64,000 nt of DNA from Kallotenue papyrolyticum (GTDB lineage: Bacteria > Chloroflexota > Chloroflexia > Chloroflexales > Kallotenuaceae), in assembly GCF_000526415.1 (NCBI RefSeq), contig NZ_JAGA01000003.1, forward strand, positions 558,001 through 622,000, read 5' to 3'. The notes beneath the pieces were generated by a model. The model worked only from the letters and a program-made list of their open reading frames with translations, was not told the DNA's origin and made no database searches. A program made the translations under genes and the position numbers. This document shows, piece by piece, positions 26,936 through 35,578 of this stretch (position 1 is its first letter; the number at the start of each line of letters is the position of its first letter).

Positions 26936-26965
26936 CAGACAGGACCGTTGGACGTCTGTTATACT
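26936..26965 (+). promoter_or_regulatory. Promoter of the GH/O-antigen ligase fusion gene
   Basis: TATACT (26960-26965) with a weak -35 CAGACA (26936-26941) at an 18-base spacer. The -10 ends only eight bases before the GTG start codon, which would give an almost leaderless transcript. Confidence 0.5.
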
Positions 26966-26973
26966 GACAGACC

Positions 26974-29900
26974 GTGAGCCATACTGCACTGCGATCGCTG
27001 CTGGCGCGCGCCGGCGCAGGGTTGCTCCTGCTCGGCGGCGCGTTGCTGGTCTTTGCCGCTACGATCTGGTGGGACAACGCCGCTAATCGCGGCATCGCGC
27101 CACCGCCGGCCATGCCCCTGCCCTACACCGAATTGCGCGGCGCGGTCAATACCTACAACCTGCACGCCGAGCCGGTCTTTGATGCTCAGGGGAACGAACT
27201 TCCCGATAACAACGTCAAGCGCACCTTCGCGATGATCGCCGCGGCCAATCTGCAGCTCGTGCGGGTGCAGTTTCCCTGGGAAGATATCGAGGTCTGCGGC
27301 AAGGGCAATTTCATCGATTGCCGACCCGCCAGCGCAGGCACCAACACCTGGGCCAAGTACGACTACATTGTCGCGCAGGCGCAGCGTCACGGCCTAGAGC
27401 TGCTGGTGCGCCTCGACACGCCGCCCGACTGGGCACGCCAGCAGGCGATTAACTCGCCGGAGATCCAGGCCGCGCGCGCAGCCGGGCGCTTTCCGCTCAC
27501 CGGCCCGCCCGACGATTTCAACGATTTCGGCGACTTTGTCGCGGCGGTGGCTGCGCGCTACCGCGATCGGGTGCGCTTTTTCCAGATCTGGAACGAGCCC
27601 AACCTGCCGGGCGAGTGGAACTACCGCGAGCAAAACCCGGCCGAGCTGGTCGCGCTGCTGCGCCTTGCCCGCGAGCGCATCAAAGCGGTTCATCCGCACG
27701 CGGTGATCGTCTTTCCGGCGCTCTCCCCGACCGACGGTCTGGGCGATGGCGTCAACGACTTGGAGTATCTGCAGGGCGTGTACGACGCCGGCGGCGCGGA
27801 CACCTTCGATATCATGGCCGCGCAACTCTACGGCCTGGGACAGCCGCCTGCCGAGCATCGCTATGTGCGGCCCAACCTGGCGTTGGATCGCCCGCGTGAG
27901 ACGCTGCTGCGCCCAATCGAGACGCGCACCGACGTTGGACGCGTGGTGCTGCTGCGCGAGATCATGGAGCGCAACGACGACGGCCACAAGCCGATCTGGG
28001 TCAGCGAGCTGGGCTGGAACAGCGCGCCGGCGTCGATCCCGGAGCCGCGCCGCTCCACCTGGGGCCCGCCCGTCTCCGAGGAGGTCAAGGCGCAATACCT
28101 GATCGACGCGATCACCCGCGCGCGCCGCGAGTGGCCCTGGATGGGCCCGATGTTCGTCTGGATGTTCCGCTTCGGCGGTCCCGCGCCCGCACCCGACGAC
28201 CCGACGCCCTACTTCGCCCTGGTCGATCGTGATTTTCGCCCGCTGCCCGCCTACTATGCTCTGCGCGACTACTTTGCCGATCCGCCGCCCGTGACCCCGG
28301 CGCGGCGCAACCCGCTCGCTGCTGCCGCGCCGGTCCTGGGCATGGCGCTGGTGATCGGCGCCGGCGCATGGGGCATTCCGGTGCTCGTCGCGCTGCTGGC
28401 ACGTCTGCTGAACACCGGCAGCGGGCGGATCGCGCGCCGTCGCTCCGCGCGCCAGGTCGATGTAGCGCGCCTGCGGCAGCATCCGGCGCGCATGCTGCTG
28501 CTGATGGTCGCGGCGCTAGCGCTCTTCTACTGGGGCTCGGCCCAACTCCCGATCACAGCACTGGGCGGCGCGCTCTTCTTTGGCCTAGCCCTGCTACGTC
28601 CCGATCTGGCACTACTCCTGGTGCCGGCAACGGTGCCGCTGTATCTCGCGCCCAAGGGCATTTGGGACGCGCGCTTCGGCATTCGACCGGAGGGCATTCG
28701 CTTCCCGCTGCACGAGTTCGTCCTGCTCTGCGCCGCTGCTGCCACACTGGCGCACGTCCTGCGCACAGAGCCCTGGCGTGTCGCACTGCGCCGCTGTCTG
28801 CCAGGTTCGGCCTGGCTGCCACCCATCGCTCTGTTTGCACTGGCCGGCACGCTCGGCGCGCTGGTCGCCGATGGGCGCGGCGCAGCCCTGCGTGAATGGC
28901 GCTGGCTGATCGTCGAACCGCTGCTGTTCTACGCGCTGGCCCGCTATTGGATGCACCAGACAGCGCAGCAGCGCCTGCTCACCCACGCCTGGCTGATGAC
29001 CGGTGTGGCGGTAGCGGTGATCGGCCTGTTGCAACTCGTCGGTCTGGACCTGACCGCGCTCTTGCCGCAGAACGCCTGCTTCAGCGAGCGCGTGGTGCTG
29101 GCCGAGGGTGGGCTGCAGCGCATCAGCTCGGTTTATTGCCATCCCAACAACCTTGGCCTGGCCATGGATCGCGTCTGGCCGGTGCTGGCGGCGTTGGCGC
29201 TGTGGAGCGCCTGGCGGGCGAAGGGGGCCACACAGAGACCCGAAACCGCCGAGACAGGCCGATCAGGGGCGCGGCAACCGGGGAGTGCAGGACGAGGCAC
29301 GTCGATCGCACGCGCAATCAGCAGGCTGCGCCAGCCCTACGCGGGGGGCGCACTGATCTGCCTGGCGGCGCTGGGCGCAGCCTTCTCCAAAGGCGCGCTG
29401 CTGGGCGCGGCGGTAGCGCTGCTCGTGCTAGGAAGAGGACTATGGCGCGAGTGGCGCGGCGCGGCAGGTCTGTTGCTGGGCATCGCCATAACGGGCGCGC
29501 TGAGCATGCTGCTGTTGGGCCTGCTCGTTGGCATCGAACGGCTCAATCCCTTGGGTGATACCGCCGGCGCCCGTCTGGAATTGTGGCACGCCGCGCTGCG
29601 CATGATCACCGACTATCCGCTAACCGGACCCGGTCTGGACCAGTTCTACCATCTGCGCACCACGCCACAGTATGGCCAGCGCTATATCGATCCGGCAGCG
29701 CTGACTACCACCGATCGCTTTGCCGCACATCCGCACAATCTGGTGCTCGATCTGCTGGTGCGTGTCGGGCCGCTGGGCCTGCTGGCTATGCTTTGGCTAC
29801 TGTGGCGCTTCATCGCCACGTGTCGCCGTGTGTGGCAACACGAGGGACTGCGCAGTCGCAGCGGTGCGCTGGCCCTGGGGCTGCTCGCCGCTACGAGCGC

Positions 29901-30027
29901 CGCGCTGACCCATGGGCTGGTCGATAACTTCTACTTCGTGCCCGATCTGGCCTTTGCCTTCTGGCTGATGCTAGCCCTGGCCGAAACGCTCGAGCGCAAA
30001 CCGGGAAACACACAGACCACGAGCTAA
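26974..30027 (+). CDS. Fusion of a clan-A glycoside-hydrolase-like domain and an O-antigen-ligase-like membrane domain
   Basis: A 1017-residue protein. After one N-terminal transmembrane helix (about 10-30), residues 40-430 form a beta/alpha-barrel resembling GH39/GH5-like proteins: FQIWNEPNLPG with the putative acid/base Glu208 and WVSELGWNS with the putative nucleophile Glu345. From about 450 onward there are ten or more hydrophobic helices and, at about 870-935, the Wzy/WaaL-type segment TDYPLTGPGLDQFYHL and AHPHNLVLDLLVRVGPLGLL with its conserved His. Ligases of this type transfer undecaprenyl-linked glycans. Start is GTG 26974. The domain pair is unusual; a role in building and trimming a surface glycan is inferred. 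Confidence 0.82.
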   Translation: MSHTALRSLLARAGAGLLLLGGALLVFAATIWWDNAANRGIAPPPAMPLPYTELRGAVNTYNLHAEPVFDAQGNELPDNNVKRTFAMIAAANLQLVRVQFPWEDIEVCGKGNFIDCRPASAGTNTWAKYDYIVAQAQRHGLELLVRLDTPPDWARQQAINSPEIQAARAAGRFPLTGPPDDFNDFGDFVAAVAARYRDRVRFFQIWNEPNLPGEWNYREQNPAELVALLRLARERIKAVHPHAVIVFPALSPTDGLGDGVNDLEYLQGVYDAGGADTFDIMAAQLYGLGQPPAEHRYVRPNLALDRPRETLLRPIETRTDVGRVVLLREIMERNDDGHKPIWVSELGWNSAPASIPEPRRSTWGPPVSEEVKAQYLIDAITRARREWPWMGPMFVWMFRFGGPAPAPDDPTPYFALVDRDFRPLPAYYALRDYFADPPPVTPARRNPLAAAAPVLGMALVIGAGAWGIPVLVALLARLLNTGSGRIARRRSARQVDVARLRQHPARMLLLMVAALALFYWGSAQLPITALGGALFFGLALLRPDLALLLVPATVPLYLAPKGIWDARFGIRPEGIRFPLHEFVLLCAAAATLAHVLRTEPWRVALRRCLPGSAWLPPIALFALAGTLGALVADGRGAALREWRWLIVEPLLFYALARYWMHQTAQQRLLTHAWLMTGVAVAVIGLLQLVGLDLTALLPQNACFSERVVLAEGGLQRISSVYCHPNNLGLAMDRVWPVLAALALWSAWRAKGATQRPETAETGRSGARQPGSAGRGTSIARAISRLRQPYAGGALICLAALGAAFSKGALLGAAVALLVLGRGLWREWRGAAGLLLGIAITGALSMLLLGLLVGIERLNPLGDTAGARLELWHAALRMITDYPLTGPGLDQFYHLRTTPQYGQRYIDPAALTTTDRFAAHPHNLVLDLLVRVGPLGLLAMLWLLWRFIATCRRVWQHEGLRSRSGALALGLLAATSAALTHGLVDNFYFVPDLAFAFWLMLALAETLERKPGNTQTTS

Positions 30028-30030
30028 AGC

Positions 30031-31140
30031 TTTTTGGCGTACGCAGCGCGCCCTGCCGGACGCTGCGAGAGCACGGCGTCCGCCCGCCGAATTTTTGGAG
30101 TGCGCCAGCCATGCTGGCGCGGCGCGCGGAACGCGCCAACCAGCCCTTAAGCTTCCGCGTGACATGCTGGGACAGAGGTGTGACTTGTTCCCGCGGCACC
30201 GGCGCTGCGGGAGCGTGGCTCCCGCACGCCAAAGTGGTTTTTGGAGTGCGCCAGCCATGCTGGCGCGGCGAGCAAAGCCTGCTCGCAGGCTACCTGGTTG
30301 AGGTATGCCCGATGCGCCGTAGGCGATCGGCCGTCGCGCCTTGGCCCCCTCCCGGGCACCTGCGGGAGCGTGGCTCCCGCACTCCAGAGCGTTTTTTTGG
30401 AGTGCGCCAGCATGGCTGGCGCAGCGCGCGGAGCGCTCGCCAGCCAACCGCTGGGCCCATCTCAACCTGATGGTGCCGACACACAACCGCAAGGTCCCTG
30501 GCGCCCTCCCGGGCGCCGCGGGAGCGTGGCTCCCGCACTCCAAAAGAATAGTTTCGGCGTGCGCCATCCAACCGCGGGTCTTACAGCAACCTGACGCTGT
30601 CGACAAACGGCACGACTAGTGCCGGCAGCGCTGGCGCCTGCGGGAGCATGGCTCCCGCACTCCAGAGCGTTTTTTTGGAGTGCGCCAGCCATGCTGGCGC
30701 GCGAGCGCCCCGCGCTCGCCAGCCAACCGCTGGGCCCATCTCAACCTGATGGTGCCGACACACAACCGCAAGGTCCCTGGCGCCCTGCCGGGCGCCTGCG
30801 GGAGCATGGCTCCCGCACTCCAAAAGAATAGTTTCAGCGTGCGCCATCCAACCGCGGGTCTTACAGCAACCTGACGCTGTCGACAAACGGCACGACTAGT
30901 GCCGGCAGCGCTGGCGCCTGCGGGAGCGTGGCTCCCGCACTCCAAAAGAATAGTTTCGGCGTGCGCCAATTAGCTCTTAAACTTCCGTGTGATATGCTGG
31001 GACAGAGGTGTGACTTGTAGCCGCGGCACCAGCGCTGCGGGAGCATGGCTCCCGCACTCCAAAAGCAGGCAGCACCGGTGCCCTCCCGGGTGCTGCAGGA
31101 ACGCGGTGCCTGCACACCGAATTTTTGGCGTGCACCGGCC
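30031..31140. repeat. Modular hairpin-bounded repeat array 1
   Basis: About nine tandem units of 83-160 bp. A full unit reads: T5-7, GGAGTGC or GGCGTGC, hairpin GCGCCAGCCATGCTGGCGC, a variable second hairpin, a core of 60-90 bp, hairpin 4 (GCGGGAGC, RTG, GCTCCCGC) and ACTCC or ACGCC plus A-run, so the outer ends are inverted copies. Hairpin 4 copies lie at 30207, 30362, 30518, 30640, 30798, 30920 and 31037. Cores follow the order A, B, C, D, C, D, A-short, plus degenerate units at both ends. All copies have the same orientation. The array fills the gap between the fusion gene and mgsA. It is read here as non-coding. Confidence 0.85.
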
Positions 31141-31202
31141 ATGCCGCTACAACCCATCCGGCTAACCCAACGCGACGGCACAGATCCGTGCACTCTTCGA
31201 GG

Positions 31203-31208
31203 TACAAT
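31203..31208 (+). promoter_or_regulatory. -10 element of the methylglyoxal synthase gene
   Basis: TACAAT, 37 bases before the mgsA start codon, just past the last repeat unit. No clear -35. Confidence 0.35.
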
Positions 31209-31244
31209 GGAGCATCGTCATCGCCGCAGGAAGGACAAGCATCC

Positions 31245-31649
31245 ATGAGCGCGAGTGAAACGCATCAGCATCCGCGCACGCTGGCCCTTATCGCCCATGA
31301 TCGCAAAAAGGACGATCTGGTAGCCTTTTGCCTGCGCCACCAGGAGACACTGCGTCATTTCGAGCTGATCGCTACCGGCACGACCGGCAGTCGCATTCAA
31401 GCTGCGACCGGCCTGCCGGTGCACCGCTACCTCTCCGGGCCCCTCGGCGGCGATGCCCAAATCGCCGCGCGCGTCGCCCTGGGCGAGGTCGAAGCGGTCA
31501 TCTTTCTGGTCGATCCGCTCTACGCCCATCCGCACGAGCCCGACATCCAGGGCCTGCTGCGCGTCTGCAATGTCCACAACGTGCCGCTGGCCACCAACCT
31601 GGCCACCGCCGAGTTGCTGGTCGCCGACCTGGCCCGCCGCGGCGCCTGA
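31245..31649 (+). CDS. mgsA: Methylglyoxal synthase
   Basis: A 134-residue protein matching the family in length and motifs: [15 protein letters not shown] at the start, [15 protein letters not shown] (phosphate-binding TGTTG), [15 protein letters not shown] with the catalytic Asp, [15 protein letters not shown] and NVPLATN. It converts dihydroxyacetone phosphate to methylglyoxal and phosphate, bypassing lower glycolysis when phosphate is short. The ATG at 31245 is preceded by GCAGGAAGGA. It lies between two repeat arrays with the MFS gene immediately downstream on the same strand. Confidence 0.92.
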   Translation: MSASETHQHPRTLALIAHDRKKDDLVAFCLRHQETLRHFELIATGTTGSRIQAATGLPVHRYLSGPLGGDAQIAARVALGEVEAVIFLVDPLYAHPHEPDIQGLLRVCNVHNVPLATNLATAELLVADLARRGA

Positions 31650-31714
31650 CGCACCTCCATGGCGTGCCGTGCCGCGCCGTGGTATAACATAGCGGCGCTA
31701 CAACCGATTGGCTA

Positions 31715-31720
31715 TATACT
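31715..31720 (+). promoter_or_regulatory. -10 element of the MFS transporter gene
   Basis: TATACT ends ten bases before the ATG at 31730, so a transcript from it would be nearly leaderless. An alternative extended -10 (TGGTATAAC, 31680-31688) lies 30 bases further up. Neither has a good -35. Confidence 0.4.
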
Positions 31721-31729
31721 CCAACACGC

Positions 31730-33028
31730 ATGAACAACTCGGTCGTCAATCGATCGCACCAGGCGGCGACGCCGGCTGAGGCTGCGCCGCAGCCCGCTGC
31801 CGGCCCCTTTGCTGCGCTGCATTTCCACGATTTTCGCCTGCTCTGGCTGGGCCAGTTCGTATCGCAGATGGGCACGCAGATGACCTCGGTGGCGATCACC
31901 TGGCAGCTCTACGAGCTCACCGGCGCGGCGGCCGCCCTCGGACTGCTGGGCCTGTGCCGCCTGATCCCACTGGTGCTGCTCTCGCTGGGCAGCGGTGTGC
32001 TGGCCGACAGCATCGATCGCCGTCGGCTGATGCTGGCCAGCCAGAGCACGATGTGTGTGCTTTCGGCGCTGCTGGCAGCGCTAACCTGGCGTGGTCTCGC
32101 CTCGGTATGGGTGATCTATGCCATCGTCACGCTGATCGCTGCGGCCAACACCTTCGACATGCCGGCGCGCCAGGCGCTGATCCCCAGCATCGTGCCACGC
32201 GAGTACCTCAGCAATGCCCTCAGCCTCAACATCATCGTCTGGCAGGTGGCCACGATCATTGGCCCGACCCTGGGCGGACTGCTGCTGGCCTGGCGGAAAA
32301 ACGCCGATCTGATCTATGCCATCGACGCGCTCAGCTTCGGCGCAGTGATCATCGCACTGCTGTTGATGCGTGTGCGTCACATCAGTGGCCCGCGCCGGCC
32401 AACCGTCTCACCCGGAGCAGCGGTCGAAGGGCTGCGCTTCGTCTGGCGCACACCGATCCTGTTTTGGTCTATGGCGCTGGACTTTGTCGCAACCTTCTTT
32501 GCCGGCGCCACCACGCTGCTGCCGATCTTTGCCAAGGATATCCTGCAGGTCGGACCGCAGGGGCTGGGGCTGCTGTACGCTTCGCCCTCGATCGGCGCCG
32601 TGCTGGCAGGGCTGGGAACGGCCTGGATCGGACGCATCCGCCGCCAGGGACGGGTGCTGTTACTGGCGGTACTGGTCTATGGCCTGTGCACCATGTGTTT
32701 CGGCCTGTCGCGCTCCACGCTCGTGTCGTGCCTGATGCTGGCGGGCGTTGGCGCGGCTGACACCGTAAGCATGGTTATCCGCGGTACGCTGCGCCAGATG
32801 ATCACCCCCGATGAGCTGCGTGGACGCATGGTGTCGGTCAATCAACTCTTTTTTGCCGGTGGTCCGCAGCTTGGAGAGATCGAAGCAGGGCTGGTCGCGC
32901 AGCTCTTTGGTGCGCCCGTCTCAGTCTGGAGCGGTGGCCTGGCCTGCATGATCGCCGTGCTGCTGATCGCTCTGAAAGTACCGCAACTACGACGTTATGA
33001 GGAGCCAAGCCATGAACCAGGTGCATGA
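31730..33028 (+). CDS. MFS transporter, enterobactin-exporter/MFS_3 type
   Basis: A 432-residue protein with twelve predicted membrane helices. After a polar 25-residue start comes FRLLWLGQFVSQMGTQMTSV, typical of the EntS-like branch of the major facilitator superfamily, then SGVLADSIDRRRLML (loop 2-3 motif) and PARQALIPSIVPREYLSNA. These proteins export siderophores, drugs or unknown small molecules by proton antiport. The substrate is not evident from the neighbours. Its last codons overlap the next gene by 17 bases, so the two are translationally coupled. Confidence 0.85.
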   Translation: MNNSVVNRSHQAATPAEAAPQPAAGPFAALHFHDFRLLWLGQFVSQMGTQMTSVAITWQLYELTGAAAALGLLGLCRLIPLVLLSLGSGVLADSIDRRRLMLASQSTMCVLSALLAALTWRGLASVWVIYAIVTLIAAANTFDMPARQALIPSIVPREYLSNALSLNIIVWQVATIIGPTLGGLLLAWRKNADLIYAIDALSFGAVIIALLLMRVRHISGPRRPTVSPGAAVEGLRFVWRTPILFWSMALDFVATFFAGATTLLPIFAKDILQVGPQGLGLLYASPSIGAVLAGLGTAWIGRIRRQGRVLLLAVLVYGLCTMCFGLSRSTLVSCLMLAGVGAADTVSMVIRGTLRQMITPDELRGRMVSVNQLFFAGGPQLGEIEAGLVAQLFGAPVSVWSGGLACMIAVLLIALKVPQLRRYEEPSHEPGA

Positions 33029-33413
33029 TCGATTGCCGGACGATGATGAGCCGTTGCCGCAACGGGCAGCCAACCCGCAGCCGGAACCACCTGAGCAGAT
33101 CGGCCCGCTGGTCTTCCAGCCCAATCCAGAGTACCCCTACCCCTTCAAGGTAGCCACGCCACCGCGCTTCTGGATGGAAGAGACGACCGGTGCGCTGGGT
33201 GACGCGGTCGAAACCTATATGAATGGCGAGCCGCTGACGGCACAGCAGTTGGAGTTGATCAAGATCTACCTGCGCCAGTACATCGAGCGTGCCGTGCTGA
33301 GCGGCGATGCCAACAAAAAACGATTGTTGAGTCAGGTGGACAAACTTAAATCTACGGCCGACGTGGAACGCTTCGCCGATGAGCTGTCGGAGTACGGCGC
33401 GGAGGTGTTCTAG
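33012..33413 (+). CDS. Conserved-looking hypothetical protein, 133 residues
   Basis: A soluble protein with no membrane segment. The first 45 residues are polar and Pro-rich (disordered); residues 50-133 look folded and helical (FWMEETTGALGDAVETYMNG, TAQQLELIKIYLRQYIERAV, then a helix ending the protein). I do not recognise a family. The ATG at 33012 has GAGGAG upstream and sits inside the end of the MFS gene, so expression is probably coupled to it. Array 2 of the repeats begins shortly after its stop. Confidence 0.65.
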   Translation: MNQVHDRLPDDDEPLPQRAANPQPEPPEQIGPLVFQPNPEYPYPFKVATPPRFWMEETTGALGDAVETYMNGEPLTAQQLELIKIYLRQYIERAVLSGDANKKRLLSQVDKLKSTADVERFADELSEYGAEVF

Positions 33414-33499
33414 AGAGCAGCAGCTTTGTGGCTAGCTCGCTCGCGGGCGAGCCCACGTGCCCCAAACCTGCCAGAAGCGGGGAGCACAGGCCTCGGCCA

Positions 33500-34600
33500 G
33501 ACACCGCGGGAGCACGGCGCCCCGAGTTTTTTGGCGTGCGCCAGCCAACCGCTGGGCCTATGTCAACCTGATGGTGCCGACACACAACCGCAAGGTCCCT
33601 GGCGCCCTGCCGGGCGCCTGCGGGAGCGTGGCTCCCGCACTCCAAAGCGTTTTTTTGGAGTGCGCCAGCCATGCTGGCGCGGCGCGCGGAGCGCGCCAAC
33701 CAGCCCTTATGCTTCCGCGCGACATGCATGCTGGGACAGAGGTGTGACTTGTACCTGCGGCACCAGCGCTGCGGGAGCATGGCTCCCGCACGCCAAAGTG
33801 GTTTTTGGCGTGCGCCAGCCATGCTGGCGCGGCGCGCGGAGCGCGCCAACCAGCCCTTATGCTTCCGCGCGACATGCATGCTGGGACAGAGGTGTGACTT
33901 GTACCTGCGGCACCAGCGCTGCGGGAGCATGGCTCCCGCACGCCAAAAGCGGACGGGCGTCGCGGGAGCATGGCTCCCGCACTCCAGAGCGCTTTTTGGA
34001 GTGCGCCAGCCATGCTGGCGCGGCGAGCGCCCTGCGCTCGCCAGCCAACCGCTGGGCCTATCTCAACCTGATGGTGCCGACACACAACCGCAAGGTCCCT
34101 GGCGCCCTGCCGGGCGCCTGCGGGAGCATGGCTCCCGCACGCCAAAAGCTCCGCTGCGGGAGCATGGCGCCCCGAGTTTTTTGGCGCTCGCCAGCCAACC
34201 GCTGGGACTATGTCAACCTGACGGTGCCGACACACAACCGTAAGGTCCCTGGCGCCCTGCCGGGCGCCTGCGGGAGCATGGCTGGCGCACTCCAAAAGAA
34301 TATTTTTGGAGTGCGCCAGCCATGCTGGCGCGGCGAGCAAAGCCTGCTCGCAGGCTACCTGGTTGAGGTATGCCCGATGCGCCGTAGGCGATCGGCCGTC
34401 GCGCCTTGGCCCCCTCCCGGGCACCTGCGGGAGCGTGGCTCCCGCACTCCAAAAGAATATTTTTGGCGTGCGCCAGTCATGCTGGCGCGGGACGCTCGCC
34501 AGTAGTCTGCGCCCGCACTGCGGGTGCTGCGGGAGCATGGCTCCCGCCCTCCCAAAAGCTCCGCCGCGGGGACGATGGGCGCCCGCACGCCAAAAGCAGC
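33500..34600. repeat. Modular hairpin-bounded repeat array 2
   Basis: Same family and orientation as the array at 30.0-31.1 kb. Hairpin 4 (GCGGGAGC, RTG, GCTCCCGC) occurs at 33620, 33771, 33921, 33962, 34120, 34427 and 34529, with a hybrid copy at 34270 that ends GGCGC instead of CCCGC. Cores in order are C, A, A, (empty unit), C, C, B and a short degenerate one. Core B plus its flanks is identical to the copy near 30.24-30.39 kb, and the two A units (33650 and 33802) are near-identical tandem copies. Long frames are open across the array on both strands but are made only of repeats and are not called as genes. Confidence 0.85.
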
Positions 34601-34704
34601 GCCAAACGCGCGACGTGCCTGCCTCTCGCTGCGCGCCCCGCCGCTCACAGTGCCGGTGGCGCCGATACACCCCATCCAGACACGATACCTCCAGGCACCA
34701 CCTG

Positions 34705-35553
34705 CTACGGGCAGGCGCCATCAACGCCGCGCTCCAAAAAGTCGAGCAGCGCGCGCTGAAATGCAGCCGGCTGTTCATCCATCGGCGTGTGGAATGCGCC
34801 GGGAATAACGCAGAGACGAGCCTGTGGAATAGTCTGGGCTGCGCGCCGCGCCTGTGCAGGATGTACCAGCGGATCGCGCGCGCCGGTAACGACCAGCGTC
34901 GGCTGGCGGATCGCGCTCAAACGCTGATCCAGGCTCTCAGCATACAGTGCCGTGACGTATGCATGCAGCGCACGCGGATCGGCAAGGCCGTTGAAGTAGA
35001 TGCGCCGCAGCAGGGGACGGATCAGGCCACCGCCATGCTCGTGGGGCACCGACGCGACAACGCGCCGCAGAGCAGCACTGAGGCGGCGGCTCAGACGGAC
35101 CGAGCGCTCCACCGCGCGCAGTTCGAGCATGCGTCGGCAGAAGGGCGCCAGGTAGGCGGGGTCCAACGCGGCATCGACCAACACCAGACGTGTGACCAGA
35201 TCGGGATGGGCCAGCGCCAACAGCGCCGCGACGCGTCCTCCCAGTGAATGGCCAACCGCCACCACCTGCGCCAGGCCGAGCTCGGCGCAGGCACGCGCTG
35301 CCAGCTCGACCAGATCGTCCAGTCCGCGCACCTGTTCCAGGGCCGGCGAAGTGCCGTGCCCTGGCCACTCCAGCGCCACGCCACGGTAGCGCGGCGCCAG
35401 GGCGCGCAACGTACCCCACCAGATCTCTTTGAAGGCGGCCCAGCCGTGCAACAGCAACACAGCCGTACCGCTCCCCGCTTCCAGATAGCTCAATCCCAGG
35501 CGTGGCAAGCGCTGTGCGCGAGGCATCATATGCTGTTGCAGCCCATCGGGCAT
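34705..35553 (-). CDS. Alpha/beta hydrolase
   Basis: A 282-residue protein with a standard hydrolase pattern: LLLHGWAAFKEIW (oxyanion loop), LEWPGHGTS, nucleophile elbow VGHSLGGRVAALLA, VVTGARDPLVHPA (acid Asp) and the late histidine in IPGAFHTPMDEQPAAF. It could be an esterase, lactonase or C-C hydrolase; nothing visible decides. The start MPDGLQQHM at 35553 follows GGCGGAG at good spacing. It follows the ABC transporter operon by 25 bp on the same strand, so it is probably the last gene of that operon. Confidence 0.8.
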   Translation of the reverse strand: MPDGLQQHMMPRAQRLPRLGLSYLEAGSGTAVLLLHGWAAFKEIWWGTLRALAPRYRGVALEWPGHGTSPALEQVRGLDDLVELAARACAELGLAQVVAVGHSLGGRVAALLALAHPDLVTRLVLVDAALDPAYLAPFCRRMLELRAVERSVRLSRRLSAALRRVVASVPHEHGGGLIRPLLRRIYFNGLADPRALHAYVTALYAESLDQRLSAIRQPTLVVTGARDPLVHPAQARRAAQTIPQARLCVIPGAFHTPMDEQPAAFQRALLDFLERGVDGACP

Positions 35554-35578
35554 AGGCCACTCCGCCGCCTGCCGGTGC

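Noticed and set aside
30467-30490. A core-C reading that resembles a glycosyltransferase N-terminus (VPTHNR)
   Set aside because: The resemblance covers only a few residues, occurs in one frame of a repeated non-coding core, and no domain follows.
30031-34600. CRISPR array
   Set aside because: The repeated blocks are long and palindromic, the inner segments recur between units and arrays, and no cas gene is present.
29971-34778. Long open frames across the repeat arrays on both strands (for example 29971-30606 minus, 33426-34505 plus, 33558-34778 minus)
   Set aside because: They consist only of repeat units, encode recurring peptide fragments in several frames, have no ribosome sites, and stay open because the GC-rich hairpins lack stops.
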